A DNA stretch of 64,000 nucleotides. Origin: Przewalskia tangutica. Taxonomy: Eukaryota; Streptophyta; Magnoliopsida; Solanales; Solanaceae. A program made the translations under genes and the position numbers. Positions 13,246 through 25,582 of this stretch are shown one piece after another; the first letter of the stretch is position 1, and every line of letters starts with the position of its first letter. The stretch is taken from assembly GCA_029844215.1 (NCBI GenBank), contig CM056724.1, positions 80,309,093 to 80,373,092 on the forward strand, written 5' to 3'. A model generated the notes under the pieces. That model saw only the letters and a list, made by a program, of their open reading frames with translations. It was not told the origin of the DNA and searched no databases.

Positions 13246-13671
13246 GCAAAACCAAAAGCCAACCAATGGCCAAGATCAAGCCATGTGCAAGGCAAGTGTA
13301 AGGCCTTGATCAAGCCAAGTGCACCCTAACCCTACCCACAAAACAAGGCACAAAAATGGCACCAAACAAGCCACAAAACAAGGCCAAAACAAGGAGCCAA
13401 TTGGCGAAAGCGTGACCCCAATTCGTCCAGGGTTGCATGCGCTTGCTTAATGTGAGGTGACACATGTCACCCTCCGTTGGTCCAAAATATTTTATCTCTA
13501 AAAATCCGCAAAAATATAAATGACATAGCCGAATTTTCCTACGTAAGCTGTGAAGCGTTTTCGTCGACGACTCTATTAAGCACTTGTGCCCAAATTTGAA
13601 CAAAGCCAAACTTTAAGTCTCAAATGTTAAATGACGTCGTCTCCACGTACATACTGAAATACGGTATAACA

Positions 13672-13701
13672 TTCTCCTCTTGAAACATTCGTCGAATGTT
13701 C
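13672..13701 (-). other. Polypurine tract and hairpin of element C
   Basis: Minus-strand AAGAGGAGAA directly at the LTR edge is a shortened form of the AAGGAGGGGAGAA tract. The hairpin before it has arms AACATTCG and CGAATGTT, with a loop reduced by small deletions. It shares the priming signals of type B elements. Confidence 0.65.
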
Positions 13702-14439
13702 CTCCTCAAGCGGATATCGATGAAGTTCCTCTAACAAGTTGCCAACGCCACGGCGGCCACGAAAATAACACACGTTCCTTCCTTCCTTACTCGCGTGCGA
13801 TACAACTTTGTCACTTTGCGCGAGGTTCTAGTGTCGCTCGGGGCGTGCCATACTTCATCATTGCTTGATTCAAAGCGTGAGTCACTACCTCCAAACTTGG
13901 TCATCTTACTAACCTCAATCTTCTTTAAGGCCATTCCCGCCTTCACGAACCGCTCGTCGAACATATCCACGAACTCATACGATGGTCAACTAAAGCGTGG
14001 CCTAGCACCCTCGTGACCTACCACCGCGGACCACCCAGAACCGACCCCACCTAAATCGGGCTGGGTCGACCATGAGCGCAATCAACCCGACCCACAATCG
14101 CGCCAATACTTGCTCCTTGAACGGACCAATCTTACAAAAACAAGTCATGAAAGCTACCACTTCCATCTCCCACTACCCATGGACTTATCACACAAATAAT
14201 TCCCACGTACTCCTTCCTCTGAGAAGGGTCAACCATGAAATAAATCTTTTACTCAAGACGACCACCTCTAAGGTCTCAATCGTGACATAGTGTAAGGTTC
14301 ACACTTACCATGCCCCCATACTTACCTTCTACAATAACTGTGTGTCTAAATCACATTTTAGCACAAAGCTATCCGAACATAACACTAAACACATCGGCAT
14401 ACAAAACTCTAGAGGTTAAGGATATACCGTCTCTACCGC
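13702..14439 (-). other. Conserved non-coding tail of element C
   Basis: No long open frame. Read on the minus strand it matches the tails of F (54926-55669) and E (38749-39379, then 40080-40310). The shared stretches include AAAATGTGATTTAGA (near 14350-14370), the 'pGAGACCTTAGAxGTAAGG' segment near 14250-14280 and the AACCTCGCGCAAAGTGACAAA segment near 13805-13835. Conservation in three copies without coding capacity suggests a cis-acting role, for example packaging, or common descent from a decayed pol. Confidence 0.7.
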
Positions 14440-15628
14440 TTTCTAATCACGGTCCCCGCAGCGCGCATACCAGCGGCGTGATGAACCACCACCGATCACG
14501 AAGGTGAGTCGTAACATCCGTGCTACCTTGGCCTGACGGTTCCTCGCAAATGGCCCTGGCCGCAAAATAACAAGCTCCTCGCACCACGACACTTCCCGAA
14601 TGCGTCTACCACATCGACCACACCGAGGTAGGGTGACCGATCCGCCAACACTTACTTCCGCGAAACTCAACCTCGAGCTCGACTGCTCCCGAATACTCGA
14701 TGCTCAAGGTTGTGGAGGACCACTCGCATCGTGGAGGTACAAAACTAGTATCTTTCGAGGCGGTCCGCCTCGAAAGTCACCAAAGGACCTGTTGTTCGCC
14801 TCTTGCTGATCTTGGTCATTCCGTCGACCTCTCGTGCCTCACATCCCGGTGCATGAGCTCGCGTGCGGCAATGTCCATGCTACCAAGAGCTACACTCGAA
14901 CAAGCCTCTGTCAAGTAATCATCTAGCCCGTGGCGTGGCGGTGCACTCTATCCTCCATGGTTGCCACTAAAGCGGGGACATACCGAGCCAACGAGTCAAA
15001 CTCCACGTTGTACTCCCGAACCGCACGCCGCTTCTGTCTCAAAGATCATAAATCGTCGGCGCCCTCCTCATCTGGCGGAGGCAAGAAGTGAGTGAGGAAT
15101 GCCTCGAGAACTCGTCATCTGCTGAAGGCGCATGCTCTCCCGACAACTCCCACGAATCAAACGATCATGCGGTATCACGCAGCCGACGCGAACCTAAGAC
15201 CACCGACTCGGTCTCCGCCTTGATCACTCACGACCAGTAGCGCCGGATGAACTCCTGCGGATCATCCTCGGGCCTCGACCCATAAAACTCGCGGGCTAAC
15301 TCGGAAAGTCCGTAGCCTCAAACTATCTCGCGGGTGAACCATGGTGCTCGAATCGAATGCTGCATCCACCTATCTCATATCGGCCACGACTCGCCAAAGA
15401 ATCGCCATCTCCTTGTACCCCATCTCATCTGGAGGCTGTGGGGTGAGGCTCGGTAATGTGGTCTCAGAGCCACCGCTGCGTTCTAAACTCTGGGCCGTGG
15501 CGGCGTCGCAAAACTTCGCCGTCAAGCACAACTCGTGTATCGCCCGCTGCGCTCGTACTCCTCAGTATCTCACTAGCGACTCCTCGGCCGCCTTGCCCTT
15601 CAGGCTCTGGTTGCCTTGCGCGAGGCAT
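14440..15628 (-). pseudogene. gag of element C, frameshifted
   Basis: ATG at 15628 on the minus strand. The gag core follows, with the region equal to RDTAVDWFDSWELSRGE near 15100-15180 and the HFLPPQMRRA-like stretch near 15055-15080. A zinc-knuckle zone lies at 14443-14670 (CGRCGR, then a damaged GPFARN). The longest frame is 75 codons, so the copy is broken as written. Gag is the only recognisable gene in this element. Compare F gag at 53718-54925. Confidence 0.75.
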
Positions 15629-15820
15629 AATCGTAAAACGAGATCGTCGGAGGTCCAACTTACAACACCTCTAAGGCACGATCTCGTAATGAGAAGAATG
15701 GAAACCAATCCTAAATGTCTCAGCCTCACGATTATAGATGTGGTGCACAACACATCGATAATCGAGACTCTATCGACACGGTCAGACACTTTCCGAGGAT
15801 TAATCGCTCGATACCACTTT
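15629..15820 (-). other. Leader and primer binding site of element C
   Basis: Leader between 5' LTR and gag. The minus-strand PBS TGGTATCGAGC is at 15806-15816, again initiator-tRNA-Met type with one A missing. The leader closely matches that of type B B0 and D, which supports shared replication machinery. Confidence 0.75.
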
Positions 15821-16419
15821 TGTCACGACCCGATCCACGGCGTGATGGTGCCTTACCGGCACCCTAGTGATACAACATCGAGAAAACCAGGAATATAAAA
15901 CTTAAACAAGAAGCAAGATATATGATCATAAACAAAGCCAACCAAGCGGTTACGCTTCCAATAAAATATATATAAACAACTCTTTAAAGCGAGCTTTAAT
16001 CCTTTACAAACCCCGCCACAACAGTATTACTGCACCTCTAAGAGTTTTTATACAACATGACGACGGGGCCGTCATACCACGAATGTACAAGAACCTACGA
16101 CTCGGGTAACATACCAAAAGATAAGCCTCGGAGAACGGAGCTTCCAATCTGTTGAGCTGTGATCCTATGGCGGGATCCACTACCGATGTACTCCTACTGC
16201 GGCATGAGCGCCGGGCGAGGTCGATAACAGTACCAAGTATGTGAAATCAGAAAAAATCGTAAATGAAATCATAATCTATATGAAAGCAGAGACATGTATG
16301 ATGACAAAACTACGATCACAACATAAGCGATACGCCAAGTCGGGACTCACGCCTCAAGTCATCACTCAAATATAACTATGGGTCTCACGCCCACAACATC
16401 AATCGTGTTCGCATCACGG

Positions 16420-16710
16420 CGCATGCCTGCACTCGCAGGTGTAGACATGCCCATGATGCAATAATAATAACAATGCCTCATGGCCACATGCCCCGAATCG
16501 CGCCGGTAGACCGTCCAAGTGACATTATCAACAATAATATTGGGTGATTAACCCGCGCATAGCCACACGCCCGACTGCGCCGGTGTAGACGTGTCCATGT
16601 AACCACAATAACAATATATATCAGGTAATCAACCCTGCCGCATGGCCACATGCCCCCGAAATTCTGCATCGGTGTAGACATGTCCATGTGACATCAACAA
16701 CATTATACCG
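16420..16710 (-). repeat. Minisatellite in C 5' LTR
   Basis: Counterpart of 11120-11400. Three to four units of 80-90 bp contain GGCCACATGCCC and GGTGTAGACATGTCCATG. Confidence 0.83.
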
Positions 16711-18512
16711 CACAACCAGGCTATCACAAACAAGCTCAAGCAAATTACCATACTTCTAGACTTTTATAAAAAGATCCACTCATTCCCGAAGTCACACGAT
16801 ATCAACACTTGCACAACAAAGGCTATCACAACAAGCGTAGGCGAGTTACACAACAACCAAAGATAAAGAGTTACACACAACTCAAGGTACTTCCATTTCG
16901 TATCAAAGTGCGGTTTTAACCTAAAGTACTACGTCACGTTAAATTCCTTTTAAGATATCCATTCCTTTCATAAAGGTCACCCGATACCCATAGTATAAAA
17001 ATAGAGTGACTCACATTTAGGTAAACCAAAATACTTCCCTTTTGTAAAATCAAGTAACAACATTATTTTCCAAACGTTCAAGTTTGCCTAATTTCAAATG
17101 CTCAAGTTTCTCATTTTAGAAAGGTTTCATAACTCATAGTCTTAATCTCTTTTAAAACAATTGAGTAACATATGTCTTGACGAGCCGTTTATTCTTGTTT
17201 ACAACAATCTTATTAAACGACCATGATCTAGGAGATGTAATACAATTTTGTCTTATCTTAGCTTCATGCAGATGGAGGTTTCTCTTGGTTTTAATAACAA
17301 TTAGTTAATTGTCAATACACCTTCCTTTATTAGCGCTACGTGGTTTGCTCGACACTTATTCTCATTTCCAAATCGGAAACATTATTCTTTTAAAACCAAG
17401 TACTCATTACTCGCGAATGAGGTTTCACAACACATTTAACAAAATGTTAATAACCAAGTAAAAAAGTTAAGTCTCTTATCTTTCAAGATCAAGTCTCTTA
17501 ACTTCTACAATCAACAAACCAATCTTTTACCTACATGAGTCGTTATAACTAACTTCCCATAAAGCTATTATAACACCCATGTTTTAAACCAACCAACTCA
17601 TTTAGCACGTATGCGTCTCACCGTACTACATAGTTTACAAAGCATCATGCTAGAAAGATAGGAAGAGGTTCACATACCGCGACGAGTATCGACAATAAGC
17701 AAAACGCCCACGATCAGTAACTTGGCTAGCCGTTTCCACTCTTCAAGTAGAATACGCTACTCGCGATTTCCACCTATAAGGCCACAAACTTCTATTAACT
17801 TCTAACCGCATGCCCATATTCTGAAAATTCCCCGCAACATGGCGTAAATCTCCTCCTATCGAGGCGGCTACCAAGCCAACGAGTGGGGTTTATACGTCTA
17901 ACGACGTATACAATTCTACAACACAAAGAATGCTACACAAGTCTCATGAATACTGATCATGTAATTACAGTTCTTTTATATAGTATACTTCAACTATATA
18001 ATCCTACAACATGTAATCTCCAATTACAATAAGGGACAAGAATATTTACCTCGACAAGCCCAAAATTATCCACGTTATAATGTCGATCTGAGCAAGGTTT
18101 AGCTCCAACTCCGTGCGCCCAAACCACTCCAAACAACCCTTAGAAGTTCTAACCAACTTCTACTCAAATACTTCAACCAACTATGAAGATTTCCTTAGGT
18201 TTCGGTTTGAGACTAAGAGGACAAAAGGTAGTATTTTCTGCTCTACGTATAGAGGTAACTTTGGAATACTACAAGGTATAAGGCTAAGGTATTTTGGGCA
18301 TTATAACAATACTTGGAGAATACTTTCTACCAGGGGGTGTATTATACTGAAACAACTAGGCTAGGGGTACCCCACTAGACCACTAGGAGGAGGGAAGCTC
18401 GCCAAAGGCCACACGAAAAGGGGAGGAAGCTCTGGCCAGAGCAACAAGAAGGAGGAGAGGGTTTCAAGACTTGGAAGTTTTTGGATGAATGAAGTCTTCA
18501 AGCTTAGGGGGG

Positions 18513-18520
18513 TATTTATA
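18513..18520 (-). promoter_or_regulatory. LTR promoter TATA box (C 5' LTR)
   Basis: TATAAATA on the minus strand. This would be the working promoter of element C. A hairpin-forming repeat follows about 15-35 bp downstream. Confidence 0.6.
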
Positions 18521-18962
18521 GCAAAACCAAAGCCAACCAATGGCCAAGATCAAGCCATGTGCAAGGCAAGTGTAAGGCCTTGATCAAGCCAAGTGCACCC
18601 TAACCCCTACCCACAAAACAAGGCACAAAAAATGGCACCAAACAAGCCACAAAACAAGGCCAAAACAAGGAGCCAATTGGCAAGGCGTGACCCCAATTCG
18701 CCCGAGGTTGCCGCCGCTTGCTTCAATGTGAGGGTGACACATGTCACCCTCCCGTTGGTCCAAAATATTTTATCTCTCGGAAAAATCCGCAAAAAATATA
18801 AATGACATAGCCGGAATTTTCCCTACGTAAGCTGTGGAAACGTTTCGTCGGAAAACGACTCTATTCGGCACTTGTGCCCAAATTTCGAACCAAAGCCAAA
18901 CTTTAAGTCTCAAATGTTCGTACGTACGTCTCCACGCATACTGCGGAAATACGGGTATAATA

Positions 18963-21159
18963 CCATACCGAATGTACAAAACTATCTACAATCAGGAGAT
19001 CATACCCAAAAGTAGAGCCTCGGGAGAAGATGGAGCTCACGACACCAAAGCAGATCCTAAGGATGTGGATCTAGCACTGCCGCTCTTACCTGCGGCATGA
19101 ACGCAGCCCCCAAAGGAGGTCGAGACAACAGTACTAAGTATGTGAAATCAGAAAGTACTTAAATGAAATCATATCATTTTAAAACCAATTTTACAAATAT
19201 GCACGAAACAACCAAGGTAACCGCGCATAGTGTCACATCATAAACAAGAGCAACAATAGGTAAATCAGAATGGTCTTTTCTAGGTGCGAATGATCGAGCG
19301 GACCAATCGCCCATGGTATCATTATGCAAGCCTAATCACGGACTCCGTAGAGTCCGCATAGGCCACTCACATAGGCCCGCGTAGGGTATAACCCCGCATC
19401 GAGGGTAGCTACTCCTCGGATCGCCCGGACTCGTAGTCCGCATGGCCACATAGACCGCGTGAGGTATAACCCGCACACTAACACGAACTCGTAGCTCGCA
19501 TAGGTCCCCGGACGCGCATGAGGTATTCTCGAATCATGGTCCTGCATCACCGAGTCTACCGCGTCGGAGGGACTTAACCCCAGAACATGTCAAAAGGTGA
19601 GTGATATAATACTAACCTAACATCTTATCGTTAAACAACATAAGCACACAAGAATACACTCTTATACAAACGTTACAAGTCACTACCACACATAGCGTCA
19701 TATCGTGTCTACTTATCAAACCATTTTATTATTCTTTCATAAATCAATATAAGTGCATATTAACACATAAGTAAATCGTTCCTTTTATCAATCTTAAGTT
19801 GTTATACCTAACTTCCCATAAAGCTAGTATAACTCTTAAGCTTTTGTTTAAAAACCAATTAGTTCTCTCATTAAAAATGATTCAAGATTCTTTTGAAATG
19901 CATCAAGATTCTTATTATTCAGGCTTAAGTCAAAAGACATTGCCGTAGTTATTATTCAGGCTTAAGTCAAAGACATTGCCGTAATTATTATTCAGTTAAC
20001 ACATGTACGTCTACCGTACTATATATATATTTTAAAATATCATGCTTAGGAAGAATCACATACCTTCTCGGCGAAATCCACCTGCCAAGTCGAATATGTC
20101 GCGCAGAGAATCAACCTATAATAGTCGACACGTCTATCAACGTTCGCACTATTCTAAGCAGAGGGTTCTCTATCCTACGGAAAATTGGGCAGCACTTCCC
20201 TACCCGTCAAGCTACTCAAGTCTACTGTGAAAACAGTCCTATGTAAGTACATTTCAATTATTCTTCTTTTATACCCTTCTACTGTGATAACAGTTCAATT
20301 CTATTCTTTAATATCCTTCTAAGTATTTAATACACAAACCTATACTTCTACAGTATGTATTCTCTAATTACAAAAGAAGGATAAGATTATTTACCTCGAT
20401 AAGCCCAATAATATCCTAGATATAAGTCGATCCTGAGCAAGGTTTAGCTCCTAATTTGTACGCTCCGATAGCTCCAAGAACCCTTAGAAGTTCTTCACAA
20501 CTTCTACTAAGTACTAAGGGATTTGGGCTAGGGTATTTAGGAATAGCAACTATACTTGGAAGACAACATTTCTACCAAGGGAGGGGGGTAGTGTTTCTGA
20601 GGCTTCTTTTAGAGGGGTATTCGGCCAAGGCTTTCTCAAGGGGGGGGGAGGCTTGGACGAAAAAGGCTCACAAGGGAGAGGGGAGGATTTTCAAGACTTG
20701 GAGAAAGATTTGTGGATGAAGAACTCTTCATCTTAAGGGGGGTATTTATAGGTCAAGAAGTGGCCAACCAATGGCCAAGATTAAGCCATGTGCTAGGCAA
20801 GTGTAAGGTCAAGATTAGGGCAAGTGTACCTTATCCAACTACCACACAAAATATCCTACCAACTCCATGACAAAATAGCCACTCCAATCGGCCCTATTGC
20901 CGTCCCACATCCATCAATGAGAGGGTGACAAGTGTCGCCCTCTGGTTGGTCCAAAGTGTTACGTCTCTCGGAAAAATCCGCAAAAATTAGAAATGACATA
21001 GCCGGAATTTATCCTACGCGAGTCTTGTAAAACGTTTCGTCGGAAAACGATTCTTTTAGTGAGTTGTGCCCAAGTATTTTCGTCCAAAGCCTAACCTTTA
21101 AGGCTAAACTTTTGTACGTATGCCCTCACGTACATACTCTGGAACTACGAGGTATAACA
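18963..21159 (-). mobile_element. LTR L2 (type B), missing its 3' end
   Basis: Type B minus-strand LTR starting at 21159. About 235 bp of its far end, plus any PBS and leader, are missing where element C begins at 18962. Its first retained bases (CCATACCGAATGTAC) match position 2033-2050 inside L1. A polypurine tract lies on the right (21160-21172), so it is the 3' LTR of B2. By position it would also have been the 5' LTR of B1. TATA box at 20743-20750. Confidence 0.8.
20743..20750 (-). promoter_or_regulatory. LTR promoter TATA box (L2)
   Basis: TATAAATA on the minus strand, with the GATGAAGA/TCTTCATC repeat at about 20713-20733. Confidence 0.58.
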
Positions 21160-21194
21160 TTCTCCCCTCCTTAGAAACATTCGTCCCGAATGTT
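21160..21194 (-). other. Polypurine tract and perfect hairpin of B2
   Basis: Minus strand: AAGGAGGGGAGAA at 21160-21172. Upstream, 21176-21194 is a perfect inverted repeat with arms AACATTCG/CGAATGTT and a 3-base loop. Confidence 0.8.
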
Positions 21195-22630
21195 CCTTCC
21201 CAAGACAGATAACGATAAGGTTCTTCATAACCTAAACAGTTTGCAAATGCCACAAACGGCCACAAAACAACACTTAGGCATATATGATAATGAAAATTTA
21301 CAAGTAGGAAAGTGAATTACCTGAAGGTGTGGGGAATAGGTGAGGATACTTCTGCCTCATGTCCTCCTCAGCTTCCCACGTCATCTCCTCCCTGAGCTCG
21401 TTCCGCCACAAGACTTTGACGGAAGCCACGTCCTTGGTCCGCAGACGCCTAACCTGACGATCGATTATCGCTATGGGAATCTCCTCATACGATAACCCCT
21501 CGGTCACCTGGACATCGTCAATCGGGTGCACCCTAGATGGATCCCCGATACATCTCCTCAGCATAGAAACATGAAACACCGGATGCACTGCCTCCAGATC
21601 GGACGGCAGATCCAACTCGTAGGCAACCTTGCCTACCCTGCGGACAATCTGATAGGGCCCAATGTACCTTGGGCTGAGTTTCCCTTTCTTCCCGAATCTC
21701 ATCACACCCTTCATGGGTGACACCTTCAGGAAAACCCAATCATCAACCTCGAACTCCAGATGCCGACGACGATTTTGCATATGACTTCGCCGACTCGAGC
21801 CGAATCGCCTCCCGGATAAGCTTCACCTTATCCATCGCTGCACGCACCAACCGTCCCACTAACTGCACCTCGCCTACATCAAACCAACCTATCGGCGATC
21901 TGCACTTCCTCCCATACAAGGCCTCATAAGGCGCCATCTGAATACTGGAGTGGTAGCTATTATTATATGCAAACTCAACTAGAGGCAAATGATCCTCCCA
22001 GCTACCCCTGAAGTCGATAACACAGGCTCGCAACATATCCTCAAGAGTCTAGATAGTGTGCTCAGCCTGTCCGTCTGTCTGTGGATGGAATGCAGTACTC
22101 AGGCTCACCTGCGTCCCTAAACCCTTCTGGAAGGACCTCCAGAAGTTAGCCGTAAACTGGGCTCCTCTGTCTGATATGATCGAAATAGGGACTCCATGCA
22201 GTCTGACGATCTCTCGGATGTAAAGTCTGGCATAATCCTCAGCCGAAAACGTCGTCCTGACGGGAAGAAAGTGGGCTGATTTTGTCAGCCTGTCGACGAT
22301 AACCCAAATAGAATCATGTCTCCTCTGAGTGCGAGGTAATCCTGTGATAAAATCCATGTTGATCACCTCCCACTTCCAGGTCGGGATCTCTATCGTCTGC
22401 AACAAACCACCAGGCCTCTGGTGCTCTACCTTCACCTGCTGACAACACGGGCACTGAGCTACGAACTCTGCAACGTCCCTCTTCAAGCCATCCCACCAAT
22501 ACACAGATCTAAGGTCGTGGTACATCTTGGTCGACCACGGATGGATAGAGTAACGCCGTGCCGTGTGCTTCCCAAGAACTCACGAAGTCTCAAACATCTG
22601 GAACACACAACCTGCCTCAAACATCAGGTG
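21195..22630 (-). pseudogene. Integrase and chromodomain of B2, best-preserved copy
   Basis: Three long frames cover this part of pol. At 22049-22525 (158 codons) are the zinc-binding end (YWWDGLKRD, CPCCQQVK) and the catalytic core, with MDFITG, ISDRGAQF and HPQTDGQAEH giving the D, D, E residues. At 21743-22036 comes PYEALYGRKCRSP. At 21298-21780 (160 codons) are GKKGKLSPRYIGPYQI, HPVFHVSML and the chromodomain, KVLWRNELREEMTWEAEEDM with YPHLF. The frames are joined by small shifts, one right after the DDE glutamate. Chromodomains of this clade bind marked histones and steer integration into heterochromatin. About 100 bp between stop and polypurine tract are untranslated. Confidence 0.9.
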
Positions 22631-24230
22631 CAACCTCAAAAGGACCCTTCCCCTCACGAAGAGCCGTATCACGATAACGTGTCAAAACTGGATCCTCGAA
22701 CTGTTGCCTCTTCACCTCCTCGACGATGGAAGACTCGGCAACCTCACGAACTCGAACCCCACTGCTATCAGAATCAATCAAACGGACACCAAGGCTCGCT
22801 AACTGATGCAAATCACGAACCATGTCCCTCCTCTGGCCGCACATCCGATAGACTCTCATCGACCTACGACTAAGAGCATACGCCACAACATTGGCCTTCC
22901 CGGGTGGTACGGATGTCAACATCATAATCCTTGAGCACTCTAACCATCGTCTCGTCGTAAGTTCGCTCCTCCGGTGAAGATATACCGGAGGCTCTTGTAG
23001 TGCGTATAAATATCCACATGAACCCCATACAAATAGTGCCTCGGATCTTGGCGTGAATCACCGCCGCTAACTCCAAATCATGGGTGGGTAGTTCCTACCG
23101 TGTTTCTTCACCGCCGGATGCATACGCTATAACCTTGCCTCGCTGCATCAACACACATCCCAACCCGATGCACGACGATCACAATACACGACATAACCGT
23201 CTGGACCCTGGAAGAGTAAGAACGGGCGGTCGTCGATCTCTCCTTCAAGAATCGGAAACCTTGCTCACAAGCATCACCCATCAAACACGGTTGCCTTACG
23301 AGTCACCCTAGTCGATGGGCGTAGATAGAAGCAAACTTCTACGAACCGCCGATAATAACTGCAAGGCCCGTAAATCGCGAACCTCTGCCGTAGTAGTAGG
23401 TCGAGCCAACTCGATCGCCTCAATCTTGGCCGTATCCACGAATACCATCAAGACCGGCAATATGCGAGAAAAGCCACCGAAGTTAACCAAAACTCACATT
23501 TGGAAAACTTGGCGTATAATCGCTGGTCTCGAGAAGCACAAGACAGCCTCTCAAATGCTCCGCATGCTCGCTACGAGCGAATAAACCAAGATATCATCGA
23601 TGAACACTATCACAAACGTGTTCAAAAATGGTTTGAACACTCGGTTCATCAAATCCATGAATACTGCCGAGCGTTGGTCAAACCGAACGACATAACCCTA
23701 AACTCGTAGTGCGCACGGTCCGGAATGCGATCTAGGGATGTCCGAGCTCGACTACTGATGATAGCCCGACCGCAGATCAATCTTGAGAAACATCTCGCAC
23801 TCGCACTGGTCGAACAAATCATCAATCACAGGAAGGGGTATCTGTTCTTAATGGTCACCTTGTTCACCGCATGTAATCAACACACATGCCAGCGCCCCGC
23901 CCTTCTTCTTCACGAACAATACCGGCGCGGAGAAACACTAGGTCGATGAAGCCCTTCTCCAAAGAAATCTCTCACTGGTCCTTGACTCTCTCAACTCGGC
24001 AGTGCCATTCGTATGGCGGAATGGAAATAGGGCGAGTGTCCGCAAAGACATCAATACAAAACTCTATCTCCCTCTCCGGAGGGATACAGGGAGGTCGTGC
24101 GAAACACGTGCGGGAACTCTCGACTACCGGAATCGTGAAAATCGCACCGCGGCCTCGATATCAAACACGAACGAGATGGTAGATGTACCCTTCTCGCACC
24201 ATATTCCTAGCCTTGAGTTAGCAAATAAAC
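22631..24230 (-). pseudogene. Reverse transcriptase and RNase H of B2, frameshifted
   Basis: RNase H lies near 22650-23250 (ELAAVIHA near 23045-23075). The RT-RNase H connection (TAEVRDL) is at 23308-23490. The RT palm lies near 23490-24180, with FIDDI on the minus strand near 23590-23612. RT copies RNA to cDNA and RNase H removes the template. The longest frame is about 100 codons, so this part is much more broken than the integrase next door. That uneven decay is odd for one element and may reflect local read quality. Confidence 0.82.
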
Positions 24231-25582
24231 CTACCCTCGGCGTCTGATGTTCTCCCACTCAATAACCGGCTCCCCAGGAAACTGGAACCGTACCACTCTC
24301 TCCCTGCAGTCTACATTGGCATAGCAAGAAGCTAGCCAATCCATGCCCATGATCACGTCGAAATCCGTCATGTCCAGCTCTATCAAGTCTGCTAGGGTCT
24401 GACGACTGCATAAGGTCACTGGACAAGCTCTAAATACCCGCCGAGCTACCACCGAATCACCCACTGGCGTAGCTACCTCGAAAGGGTCTATGGACTCAGG
24501 CTCTATCCCTATCCTACTAGCAACAAGGGGAGATATATAGGACAGAGTAGAACCCGGATCTATCAAGGCATACACATCATAATCGGAGACTGATAAGGTA
24601 CCTGTGACGACATCAGGTGAGGCCTCCTGATCCTGCCGGCTGGACAAGGCATAAATGCGGTTCTGAGGACCGCTAGAACTGGGACCCGAGCCACGACCTC
24701 TGCCGCGACCCGCTGGTCCATGAGTACCTTGCCCTCCGGGGCGAGTAACTGTCGGGGATGAAGAAGACCCGGCAAAAGAACCTGTAGGCTGACCCCTACT
24801 ATCTGCACTGCCCTTGGTCGGACAGTTCCTCGCAAAGTGACCCTGCTGGCCACAACTGAAACAAGCTCCCGTAGCAGCACCACAACTCCCGAAGTGGGAT
24901 CTACCGCATCGGCCACACTGAGGGGGGGTGGTCCCGATCGGCCAGTACCTCTGCCGCTCGGCGTCAATCCACAGGGGCCGCAGTGCGCCTCGAATACTCT
25001 GGTTGTGCTGAGGATGGTGCAGGTGTTCTATGAGCTGGCTGTGTTGCAAATCTAGACTACTGCTGAGGCCGCCCACCACGATAGTCACCAAAAGACCACA
25101 TCGTCTGCCCTGGCGATGCTGTCAACCGTCGGCGCTCTACGCTCGCCGCGACGTGCATGAGCTGCATGCGGGTAATATCCATGCTCGCCGAGAGCCACAC
25201 CCGCACAAGACTCGGCCATATAATCATCTAGCCCGGTGACGTAGCGATGCACCCTGTCCTCCATATCTGCTACCAATGCAGGGACATATCGAGCCAACGA
25301 ATCAAACTCAACGTTGTACTCCCTAACTGTGCGTCCTCTCTGTCTCAGCAGCAAAAATCTGTCGGCCCGTGCCCTCCTCATCTGTGGAGGCAAGAAGTGA
25401 GTAAGAAAGGCCTCCGAGAACTCGTCCCAAGTAGCTGGGGACGCGTGCTCTCCCCGGGATAACTCCCACGAATCAAACCAATCGACTGCGGTATCACGCA
25501 ACCGATGTGAACCGAAGATCACGGACTCGGTATCCGACGCCCTAATCACTCTCATAATCCTCTGTAGCTGACCTTCCCGAAT
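24231..25582 (-). pseudogene. gag (part) and protease of B2
   Basis: Frame 25085-25624 covers the gag core (DTAVDWFDSWELSRGE, FLPPQMRRARADRF). Frame 24231-25091 (286 codons) covers the zinc knuckle CFSCGQQGHFARNC (about 24822-24863, CX2CX4HX4C intact) and the protease, with ALIDPGSTLSYIS as the active-site loop near 24547-24570 and DVIMGMDWL further on. LIDPGS in place of D[ST]G is usual for this clade. The first ~130 gag codons are missing: at 25582/25583 gag joins directly onto integrase coding sequence of another copy. Confidence 0.88.

Larger units (their letters stand above)
10517..13671 (-). repeat. 3' LTR of element C
   Basis: Minus-strand type A LTR whose TGTTATACC start lies at 13671. 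Its far end near 10517-10521 lacks a clean TGTC (reads AGCC before ACGACCC). It is near-identical to 15821-18962 apart from short indels. It holds a minisatellite at about 11120-11400 and a TATA box at 13238-13245. Confidence 0.85.
10517..18962 (-). mobile_element. Element C: complete gag-only LTR retrotransposon (type A)
   Basis: Minus-strand element of about 8.45 kb with two LTRs of about 3.15 kb (10517-13671 and 15821-18962) around a 2.15-kb interior (13672-15820). The interior has PBS, gag and a non-coding tail only. No protease, RT, RNase H or integrase is present. No clear target duplication flanks it: the left flank is B1 protease and the right flank is the middle of a type B LTR, so at least one edge was rearranged. 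The gag-plus-tail layout is the same as in element F. Such gag-only elements are known as TR-GAGs and need pol from a relative. Confidence 0.8.
15821..18962 (-). repeat. 5' LTR of element C
   Basis: Minus-strand LTR of 3142 bp. It ends TGTCACGACC (plus-strand view) at 15821 and starts at 18962, where GGTATAATA stands for the usual GGTATAACA. TATA box at 18513-18520; minisatellite at 16420-16710. Confidence 0.87.

Noticed and set aside
13672..14439. Env-like or extra gene in the tail of element C
   Set aside because: No frame above about 80 codons, no signal peptide or membrane pattern, and frames are not shared with the tails of E and F.
15341..15898. 185-codon plus-strand frame
   Set aside because: It is antisense to gag, the leader and the 5' LTR edge of element C; no independent protein similarity is visible.
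22421..22873. 150-codon plus-strand frame
   Set aside because: It is antisense to the integrase N-terminus and RNase H linker of B2, with composition typical of a shadow frame.
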